A DNA stretch of 5,480 bases. Origin: CAZATK01 sp964488085. Its GTDB lineage: Bacteria > Patescibacteriota > Minisyncoccia > UBA6257 > UBA11618. Of this stretch, positions 1 through 4,590 are shown piece by piece. The position numbers were made by a program, and so were the translations under genes. The stretch is taken from NCBI GenBank assembly GCA_964488085.1, contig CAZATK010000024.1, forward strand, positions 1-5,480, given 5' to 3'. The notes beneath the pieces were generated by a model. The model was not told the DNA's origin and did no database searches. It saw only the letters and a program-made list of their open reading frames with translations. Position 1 is the stretch's first letter. Each line of letters begins with the position of its first letter.

Positions 1-468
1 GAATATCTGGAAAATAATTTTAAAAACTATCAGGAAAGAATAGAAAATGTTAAAGAATTAATTTCTTTTGCCTCTAATTTTACAAAAGAAAAAGGATTGA
101 GTGAATTTTTGGAACGAGTCAGTTTAACTCAAGGCCATGATAATGCCAAAAATCAGGATGGCGTAAATTTGATGACCGTCCATCTTTCCAAGGGCTTGGA
201 ATTTGACGCTGTTTTTATAGCGGGATGCAGTGAGGGAGTTTTACCACATCACCGCTCTTACAATACAAACGAGGAGTTAGAAGAAGAGAGGAGATTAATG
301 TATGTGGCCGTTACTCGCGCCGCTAAAAAGTTGTTTTTGTCATTTTCTAATATTCCCTCTAGATTTTTATACGAAATATCGCCAGAACTAATACAATACG
401 AAGCCCCTCAACAGAATAAAAAATATTTACCCGATGAAGATGAAATGTATATAGAATATGCCCCGTAA
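1..468 (+). CDS. UvrD/PcrA-type superfamily 1 DNA helicase, C-terminal part (5' end outside window)
   Basis: The frame is open from base 1, so the gene begins upstream; 155 codons and a TAA are visible. It is an ATP-driven 3'-5' DNA helicase of the UvrD/PcrA/Rep family, which acts in the cytoplasm in excision repair and in clearing replication or recombination intermediates. Seen directly: helicase motif V (VNLMTVHLSKGLEF, bases 163-204), the following EGVLPH segment, and motif VI (EEERRLMYVAVTRA, bases 280-321) with the Arg that contacts the ATP gamma-phosphate in this family. The SRFLYEI segment near bases 358-378 matches the usual end of the 2A domain. Only about 30 residues follow it, so the longer C-terminal extension of classical PcrA/UvrD, which carries a Tudor-like RNA polymerase-binding domain, is absent. 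The last 11 nt overlap rsmA, which suggests co-transcription. UvrD, PcrA and Rep cannot be told apart from this fragment. Confidence 0.93.
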   Translation, partial: EYLENNFKNYQERIENVKELISFASNFTKEKGLSEFLERVSLTQGHDNAKNQDGVNLMTVHLSKGLEFDAVFIAGCSEGVLPHHRSYNTNEELEEERRLMYVAVTRAAKKLFLSFSNIPSRFLYEISPELIQYEAPQQNKKYLPDEDEMYIEYAP

Positions 469-1267
469 TACAACTTCAGGACAGCATTTTTTAAAAAATA
501 AGTCCGCTGTTGAGAAAATAGTATCAGCACTTGAATTACGAGAAGGGGACAATGTTATTGAAATTGGTTCGGGGCATGGAGAGCTTACATTAGAATTACT
601 TAAACATCCCATTGATTTAATTGCGATAGAAAAAGATAGGGAATTAGCCGAAGAATTAAAAAATAAAGGGTTAAAGTTAAAAATTATTGAGGGCGATGTT
701 TTAAAAGAATTACCTAAAATTATCCATAAGCCATCGGCTATAAGTCCCGATAGCAGAGCTATCGAGGATCCTCGGCAAAGCCGGGACTATAAGCTAGTTG
801 GTAACATTCCTTATTATATTACCGGACATTTATTAAGAATAATAAGCGAACTAGAAAAAAAGCCCCTCATAACAGTTTTGACTGTTCAGAAAGAAGTTGC
901 GGAAAGAATAGTAGCCGAACCTCCAAAAATGAACCGGCTAGCCGCTATTACGCAATTCTGGGCTGACCCAGAAATAATTGCTGTTTTGCCCCCCAGCGAT
1001 TTCGATCCTTCTCCAGAAGTAGAATCTGCAATTATTAAATTGGAAAAAAAGAATTATGATGCAAAAATTATGAAAGATTATTACAAAATAGTTAAAATAT
1101 TGTTTCAGCAACCAAGAAAAACGATTTTAAACAACTTAAGCGTAGCATCGCCATTTTCAAAAGAAGAAATAATAAACAAATTAGAGACATTGTTATTAAA
1201 AGGCGGGGAAAGACCGCAAGACTTAAGCATTGAAATATTAAAGAAATTAACTCTTATATTTCAATAA
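458..1267 (+). CDS. rsmA: 16S rRNA (adenine1518-N6/adenine1519-N6)-dimethyltransferase RsmA (KsgA)
   Basis: The 269-residue protein has the usual length for KsgA/RsmA, which uses S-adenosylmethionine to dimethylate two adjacent adenines in the 3'-terminal helix of 16S rRNA during small-subunit maturation. Seen in order: N-terminal GQHFL (8-12), SAM motif I EIGSGHGE (35-42), acidic motif II IAIEKD (55-60), GD of motif III (79-80), catalytic NIPYY (116-120), the family segment FDPSPEVES (182-190), and the C-terminal FQQPRKTILNNL (216-227) and ERPQDLS (251-257). The ATG at 458 is chosen because it places GQHFL at the normal distance from the N terminus. It lies inside the helicase gene, no strong Shine-Dalgarno is seen, and translational coupling is likely. 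Odd: about 20 residues (roughly 91-110) between the GDVLK strand and the YKLVGNIPYY strand look foreign. They are encoded by GC-rich palindromic DNA, described separately. All catalytic motifs are intact, so the enzyme is probably functional. Confidence 0.96.
   Translation: MPRNTTSGQHFLKNKSAVEKIVSALELREGDNVIEIGSGHGELTLELLKHPIDLIAIEKDRELAEELKNKGLKLKIIEGDVLKELPKIIHKPSAISPDSRAIEDPRQSRDYKLVGNIPYYITGHLLRIISELEKKPLITVLTVQKEVAERIVAEPPKMNRLAAITQFWADPEIIAVLPPSDFDPSPEVESAIIKLEKKNYDAKIMKDYYKIVKILFQQPRKTILNNLSVASPFSKEEIINKLETLLLKGGERPQDLSIEILKKLTLIFQ
736..794. repeat. Palindromic GC-rich insert read in frame within rsmA
   Basis: A nested palindromic block sits inside otherwise AT-rich coding sequence. 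Seen: an outer stem AGTCCC (743-748) with GGGACT (783-788), imperfectly extended outward through GGCTATA and ATAAGC; a perfect 7-bp hairpin CGATAGC (748-754) with GCTATCG (758-764) around a 3-nt loop; a perfect 12-bp palindrome CGAGGATCCTCG (763-774); and a hairpin CGGC-AAA-GCCG (773-783). It encodes polar residues rich in Ser, Asp, Arg and Pro (about residues 91-110), placed in a surface loop just before the catalytic NIPYY strand. This resembles in concept the palindromic elements inserted in Rickettsia genes, but no family can be named without a search. Boundaries are approximate. Confidence 0.7.
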
Positions 1268-1303
1268 AATTTATGTTAATCTCTCAAAAAGAGATAAGAT
1301 CAC

Positions 1304-1390
1304 TTCTAATGGGGCTTGCCCCGTTAGAAATCCGCCCTCGCCTAGGGCGAGTGACGGTAGTCACCTAGGGGCGGCTTATTTCTAACGGGG
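1304..1390. repeat. Nested inverted-repeat element abutting and overlapping the 5' end of tRNA-Pro
   Basis: This takes up most of the 118-nt gap between rsmA and the tRNA; no open reading frame of note lies in the gap. Seen: arm A TTCTAATGGGGC (1304-1315) pairs with arm B GCCCCGTTAGAA (1318-1329) with one T-G pair. The extended arm B (1319-1331) also pairs perfectly over 13 bp with arm C (1378-1390). CCGCCC (1332-1337) pairs with GGGCGG (1369-1374), leaving a CTT bulge. Inside are two small hairpins, CTCGCC (1337-1342)/GGCGAG (1346-1351) and GTGAC (1351-1355)/GTCAC (1360-1364). Arms A and C are direct repeats, matching at 10 of 11 positions (1304-1314 and 1380-1390). The last five bases of arm C are the first five bases of the tRNA. 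No run of T follows, so it is not a standard terminator. A weak promoter-like TTATGT/TAAGAT pair (1272-1277, 1295-1300) lies upstream, but it is too poor to call. Confidence 0.75.
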
Positions 1391-1456
1391 TGTAGTATAG
1401 TGGCAGTACGCAGGCTTCGGGAGTCTGTAGTCTGGGTTCGATTCCCAGCACCCCGA
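1386..1456 (+). tRNA. tRNA-Pro, anticodon CGG
   Basis: A full cloverleaf folds by eye over 71 nt. The acceptor stem CGGGGTG (1386-1392) pairs perfectly with CACCCCG (1449-1455), followed by discriminator A1456. The D arm is 1395-1409 with GG in its loop. The anticodon stem is CAGGC/GTCTG with loop TTCGGGA (1416-1422), giving anticodon CGG at 1418-1420, followed by G37, as is usual in proline tRNAs. The variable loop is four bases. The T arm is CTGGG-TTCGATT-CCCAG (1432-1448). The C1-G72 pair and A73 are the known bacterial prolyl-tRNA synthetase identity elements, which supports the assignment. It reads the proline codon CCG. The 3' CCA is not encoded (ACACA follows), so it must be added by a tRNA nucleotidyltransferase. 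Its 5' end is part of the upstream inverted repeat. Confidence 0.95.
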
Positions 1457-1481
1457 CACACGCAAATCTCGACCCCATTAA

Positions 1482-1504
1482 AAAAGTCCCCATGAGGGAC
1501 TTTT
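1482..1504. terminator. Bidirectional intrinsic terminator between tRNA-Pro and the convergent M50 peptidase gene
   Basis: A perfect 9-bp stem AAAAGTCCC (1482-1490) with GGGACTTTT (1496-1504) encloses the loop CATGA. Read on the minus strand, the stem's T run extends to six bases (1480-1485 in complement), a good terminator for the peptidase gene, whose stop codon overlaps the hairpin. Read on the plus strand, TTTT followed by AGGTTTTT serves the tRNA transcript. Confidence 0.85.
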
Positions 1505-2258
1505 AGGTTTTTATATAGGGAATTAGCGTGAAGAAGATTATGACTATAAATACTATGCTTAAAGCAAAATATAAACCCATAGCGCGCCAAAACTGTTTTT
1601 GGGTCATGGCTATTTTTTGAATTTTATATAATGACTCTTGATACATTAGCGCTTTGCGTTCCAGCCAACCCAATGTAAGAATAAGCATTACCCAAACAGG
1701 TCCGCCTACTAGTGTTATCGTTATTAGAGAACAAATTGTACAGAAATAATATTCCCAACTTCTCAAATAAGAGCGTTTTAATGGATTTATTGGGCTAAGT
1801 ATTGACCACATTATTTTACCGCCATCTAGTGGCAATGCTGGAAGCAAATTAAATAAATTTATAAAAGACCAAACTCCGGCGAGAATTCCCAATAGTGGCC
1901 ATTGAAGCCAAATATTTGCGAAGAGTAGGACTAATACTTGAGCCAATCCCGCCAGAGGACCGGCATAAAATATCCAAAAATCTTTCCAGCGTTCCTTTGG
2001 AAATTCCTTCAACAAAGCCACTCCGCCTAATCCGGGAACAAAGTAAAACCCGCCAGTTTTCAGACCGAATCTTTTTGCGGCATACAAATGTCCGCATTCA
2101 TGAAGGCCGATCATAATTAAGGTCGGAACCCATATTATCCAAGCGGGACCGGAAACCCAAATTATGAAAGCAAAGGAAAGGAAACATAAAACCATCCACA
2201 AAAGTCTCTTGAAATTTTTTATTCCTATTCCCTGATCTATCCATTCGCTCATCTTCAT
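1503..2258 (-). CDS. Membrane-embedded M50 (site-2 protease family) zinc metallopeptidase
   Basis: A 251-residue polytopic membrane protein. Members of this family cleave substrates within or near the lipid bilayer, often in regulated proteolysis of anti-sigma factors or signal peptides; the substrate here is unknown. Seen: the zinc-binding HExxH motif as HECGH (53-57) in a hydrophobic segment, an AGP motif (99-101) in the following helix, and NLLPALPLDGG (137-147), which supplies the third zinc ligand Asp145. Hydrophobic stretches fall near 17-37, 38-60, 94-118, 120-140, 172-196 and 227-247, so about six membrane segments. No PDZ or CBS domain is present, so this is a minimal form. The start at 2258 is supported by a GAGGAG ribosome binding site six bases upstream; a second ATG two codons later is less likely. 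It is a single gene, convergent with the tRNA and divergent from the FAD oxidoreductase. The family is clear, the biological role is not. Confidence 0.92.
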   Translation of the reverse strand: MKMSEWIDQGIGIKNFKRLLWMVLCFLSFAFIIWVSGPAWIIWVPTLIMIGLHECGHLYAAKRFGLKTGGFYFVPGLGGVALLKEFPKERWKDFWIFYAGPLAGLAQVLVLLFANIWLQWPLLGILAGVWSFINLFNLLPALPLDGGKIMWSILSPINPLKRSYLRSWEYYFCTICSLITITLVGGPVWVMLILTLGWLERKALMYQESLYKIQKIAMTQKQFWRAMGLYFALSIVFIVIIFFTLIPYIKT

Positions 2259-2264
2259 ACGTAT

Positions 2265-2270
2265 CTCCTC
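2265..2270 (-). promoter_or_regulatory. Ribosome binding site of the M50 peptidase gene
   Basis: On the minus strand GAGGAG precedes the ATG at 2258 by six bases (ATACGT). It is the only strong Shine-Dalgarno seen at any start in this window, and it fixes the start codon of this gene. Confidence 0.8.
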
Positions 2271-2280
2271 AAAATCAAAG

Positions 2281-2290
2281 ATCAGCTGAT
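2281..2290. promoter_or_regulatory. Perfect 10-bp palindrome in the divergent promoter region (possible operator)
   Basis: ATCAGCTGAT is a perfect palindrome between the two divergent starts. It sits next to the likely -35 position of the plus-strand promoter and just upstream of the minus-strand ribosome binding site, where a dimeric regulator could affect both genes. Imperfect flanking symmetry (AAATCA at 2272-2277, TGATTT at 2287-2292) is present. A 10-bp palindrome can arise by chance in AT-rich DNA, so an operator role is speculative. Confidence 0.3.
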
Positions 2291-2318
2291 TTAATAATAT
2301 GTTAAAATTGATTATAAT
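2290..2318 (+). promoter_or_regulatory. Likely promoter of the FAD oxidoreductase-NAD kinase-VKOR operon
   Basis: A perfect TATAAT lies at 2313-2318. With a 17-base spacer the -35 would be TTTAAT (2290-2295), a poor match to consensus. The -10 box ends eight bases before the ATG at 2327, so transcription would start at or within a few bases of the start codon and give a leaderless or nearly leaderless mRNA. This agrees with the lack of a Shine-Dalgarno there. An overlapping TATAAT is also readable on the minus strand (2316-2311), so the box might serve the peptidase gene instead. Confidence 0.55.
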
Positions 2319-2326
2319 AAAACCGC

Positions 2327-3892
2327 ATGAAGCTAGAAACCCAAATCAAATCCTTTTTTAAAGGCGATGTTTTAAAAAACGAAGAAACTTTAAAAAAATA
2401 TAGCCGTGACGCCAGTTTTTTTGAAGTAAAACCCCAATTAGTTGTTTTCCCCAAAGACGTTGATGATTTAAAAAATCTTGTTTTATTTGCAACTGAAAAC
2501 AAAAGCTCCAACATATCCCTTACAGCGCGCTCCGGTGGTACCGATATGACGGGGGGGCCGTTGAATAACTCCATAATTATAGATTTCACTAAGTATTTTA
2601 ATCATATTAAAGAAGTTAAAAACGGTTATGCTACTGTAGAGCCCGGTGTTTTTTACAGGGACTTTGAAAAAGAAACCTTGAAACAAGATTTGTTATTACC
2701 AAGCTATCCCGCTTCTCGCGGTATTTGTGCAATCGGTGGAATGGTGGCTAATAATTCTGGAGGAGAAAAAACATTATCTTACGGAAAAACAGAAAAATAT
2801 GTGAAAGAACTAAAAGTAATTTTAAGAGACGGTAATGAATATATTTTAAAACCGCTTACCAAAGAAGAATTAGATCAAAAAATTCAACAAAAAGATTTAG
2901 AAGGAGAAATTTATAGAGAAATTTATCAATTAGTTGAAGAAAATAGTAGCGTGATCAAACTTGCTAAACCTAATGTTTCAAAAAATTCGGCTGGTTATGC
3001 TCTTTGGAATATTTGGGATGGCGCAACCTTTGACTTAACTAAACTATTTGTCGGTTCGCAGGGAACTTTAGGCATTATTACCGAAGTAAAATTTCAATTA
3101 ATTAAACCAAAAAAACACTCAAAACTTTTAGTTATTTTCTTGAAAGATTTTAAGCCCTTAGCACAAATTGTCAGTAAAATTTTAAGACACAAGCCGGAAA
3201 GCTTTGAATCATTTGATGACCACACGCTTAAATTGGGAATTCGTTATTTATTCTTTCGTTTTGCGCTTAAATTTTTACCTGAATTATATATGGTTATAAC
3301 ATCGGGTTTGCCCAAGTTGGTTTTATTAGCTGAATTTACCGGCGATTCTATTGAAGAGGCAGAAGATAAAGCCAAAAAAGCCCAATTAGATCTCCAAGAA
3401 CTTAATTTACGCACAAGAATTACAAAAGACGCTGGTGATACCGAAAAGTATTGGACGGTGCGTCGGGAAAGTTTTAATTTGCTTAGGACTAAAATTAAAG
3501 GCAAGAAAACAGTGCCATTTATTGACGACATAATTGTGCGCCCTGAAAGATTGCCTGAATTTTTGCCAAGATTGGAAAAAATATTAAATCAATACAAGAT
3601 TATTTACACTGTCTCAGGCCATGTTGGTGATGGTAATTTTCATATAATTCCCTTAATGGATTTGAGCGACCCGCAATCAAAAATTATTATTTCCGAATTG
3701 GCGGATAAAGTTTATAAACTGGTATTTGAATTTCAGGGCTCTATGACCGCGGAGCATAATGACGGACTAATCCGAACCCCTTATTTAAAGTTAATGTTTG
3801 GGGAAGAAGTTTGCGGTTTGTTTAAAAAGGTTAAAAATATCTTTGATCCGGATAATATTTTTAATCCGGGAAAGAAAGTTGGTCTAAAATAA
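2327..3892 (+). CDS. FAD-binding oxidoreductase of the GlcD / D-2-hydroxyacid dehydrogenase family
   Basis: A 521-residue flavoprotein, complete, and likely to oxidise a D-2-hydroxyacid such as lactate, glycolate or 2-hydroxyglutarate with electrons passing to FAD; the actual substrate cannot be read from sequence. Seen: an N-terminal FAD-binding (PCMH/FAD_binding_4) domain about residues 30-260, with the pyrophosphate-binding segment SLTARSGGTDMTGG (64-77), YPASRGICAIGGMVANNSGG (127-146) and FVGSQGTLGIITEVKF (241-256). A C-terminal FAD-oxidase domain follows, with GHVGDGNFH (431-439), whose His residues are catalytic or metal-binding in relatives, AEHNDGLIR (475-483), and the terminal NPGK (513-516). 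The usual EHGDG is EHNDG here. There is no Cys-rich iron-sulfur extension and no membrane segment, so it is probably cytosolic or peripheral. The ATG at 2327 has no ribosome binding site but lies right after a -10 box. Its TAA overlaps the NAD kinase ATG by one base, implying an operon. Confidence 0.93.
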   Translation: MKLETQIKSFFKGDVLKNEETLKKYSRDASFFEVKPQLVVFPKDVDDLKNLVLFATENKSSNISLTARSGGTDMTGGPLNNSIIIDFTKYFNHIKEVKNGYATVEPGVFYRDFEKETLKQDLLLPSYPASRGICAIGGMVANNSGGEKTLSYGKTEKYVKELKVILRDGNEYILKPLTKEELDQKIQQKDLEGEIYREIYQLVEENSSVIKLAKPNVSKNSAGYALWNIWDGATFDLTKLFVGSQGTLGIITEVKFQLIKPKKHSKLLVIFLKDFKPLAQIVSKILRHKPESFESFDDHTLKLGIRYLFFRFALKFLPELYMVITSGLPKLVLLAEFTGDSIEEAEDKAKKAQLDLQELNLRTRITKDAGDTEKYWTVRRESFNLLRTKIKGKKTVPFIDDIIVRPERLPEFLPRLEKILNQYKIIYTVSGHVGDGNFHIIPLMDLSDPQSKIIISELADKVYKLVFEFQGSMTAEHNDGLIRTPYLKLMFGEEVCGLFKKVKNIFDPDNIFNPGKKVGLK

Positions 3893-4587
3893 TGATGAGG
3901 GCGCTGATTTTCGGCAACAGAAAAAAAGATATAGAAGATCTGGTCAAGAAATCCGGCTTTCAATTAGTTAGCAAATCTCCGCAATTTGTAATAAGTTACG
4001 GCGGCGATGGCACTTTAATGAGAGCAGAGTATAGTTTTCCCAATATTCCCAAAATTATTCTTAAGGACAGCCATATTTGTAAAAAATGCCTGCCCTTAAG
4101 CAATGAAGAGCTTTTGCAAAAAGTAAAAAAAGGCGATTATAAAATTGAAAAATTATTAAAATTAGAGGCGCAAGCCTCGCCAGCAGGCGGGCAAGCCCCT
4201 GACAAAACCCTTATTGGTATGAATGATATTGTTATTCACAATAAAGATCCTCGCCACGCCATTCGTTATCGCATTATAATTGATGGCAAAAATACAAGCC
4301 GGGAAATTATTGGCGACGGCATTATAGCGGCCACCCCGTTTGGCTCTACAGGTTATTATCGCAGTATTACTGATAGTTATTTTGAGATCGGTATAGGATT
4401 GGCCTTTAATAACAGCACCGAACAGTCGGACCATGTTATCCTTAAAGAGAGCAGTATCATAAAAATGAGCATTATTCGCGGGCCCGCTTTGGTTTATGCC
4501 GATAATCAAGAAGATTTTATAGAATTAAACGATGGCGATGATATTGTGATAAAAAAATCTGAAGAATACGCTCAAATTGTTGTTTAA
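3892..4587 (+). CDS. nadK: NAD kinase (ATP-NAD kinase family), compact form
   Basis: A 231-residue protein, shorter than typical bacterial NAD kinases (about 260-300). The family phosphorylates NAD at the 2'-hydroxyl of its adenosine ribose, using ATP or polyphosphate, and is the main source of NADP. Seen: GGDGT (37-41) with catalytic Asp39, MNDIVIH (110-116) equivalent to the NE/D motif, and the glycine-rich GDGIIAATPFGSTGY (141-155), which together are diagnostic. Odd points: only about 36 residues precede GGDGT; the usual GxLGFL segment after it is replaced by ILKDSHICKKCLPL with an HxCxxC pattern (61-66); and a short foreign-looking loop (about 92-105, ASPAGGQAPD) precedes the NE/D motif, encoded by palindromic DNA. 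The ATG at 3892 overlaps the upstream TAA (TAATG); the next codon is also ATG (3895) and could be the true start. No strong Shine-Dalgarno is seen, so reinitiation is likely. Three bases separate it from the VKOR gene. Confidence 0.9.
   Translation: MMRALIFGNRKKDIEDLVKKSGFQLVSKSPQFVISYGGDGTLMRAEYSFPNIPKIILKDSHICKKCLPLSNEELLQKVKKGDYKIEKLLKLEAQASPAGGQAPDKTLIGMNDIVIHNKDPRHAIRYRIIIDGKNTSREIIGDGIIAATPFGSTGYYRSITDSYFEIGIGLAFNNSTEQSDHVILKESSIIKMSIIRGPALVYADNQEDFIELNDGDDIVIKKSEEYAQIVV
4165..4199. repeat. GC-rich palindromic insert read in frame within the NAD kinase gene
   Basis: Seen: hairpin GAGGC-GCAA-GCCTC (4165-4178), hairpin CGCC-AGCA-GGCG (4178-4189), and GGG-CAAG-CCC (4189-4198), three tandem small palindromes in about 35 bp of strongly GC-rich sequence flanked by AT-rich codons. 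GCAAGCC occurs twice (4170-4176, 4191-4197). It encodes a small-residue loop (around ASPAGGQAPD) just before the MNDIVIH motif. The 11-mer at 4189-4199 is the reverse complement of part of the hairpin at 1311-1322 upstream of the tRNA, so the two are probably copies of one dispersed repeat family. Exact ends cannot be fixed by eye. Confidence 0.65.
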
Positions 4588-4590
4588 ACA

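Noticed and set aside
1279..1295. ATCTCT/AGAGAT hairpin after rsmA as its terminator
   Set aside because: The stem is AT-rich and only 6 bp, and no T run follows, so termination there is not supported; rsmA transcription may continue into the tRNA.
1304..1329. Strong hairpin as an intrinsic terminator of rsmA
   Set aside because: It is followed by AATCCGCC rather than a T run, and its arm is shared with the larger tRNA-proximal inverted repeat.
1268..1385. T-box or other known riboswitch upstream of the tRNA
   Set aside because: No T-box consensus or known aptamer motif is seen, and T-box leaders control synthetase or amino acid genes rather than tRNA genes.
1304..1390. CRISPR-like repeat array
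   Set aside because: There are only two direct copies of an 11-mer and a palindromic interior, with no regular repeat-spacer pattern.
1342..1590. Minus-strand 82-codon open frame across the tRNA and its leader
   Set aside because: It runs antisense through the tRNA, the terminator and the palindromic element and has no ribosome binding site; the open frame is a by-product of structured RNA sequence.
1849..2116. Open frames on both strands inside the M50 peptidase gene
   Set aside because: They overlap the region encoding the conserved membrane core between HECGH and NLLPALPLDGG and lack family features; they are shadows of that gene.
4162..4509. Minus-strand 115-codon open frame within the NAD kinase gene
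   Set aside because: It lies wholly antisense to a gene with clear NAD kinase motifs and shows no recognisable domain or start signal.
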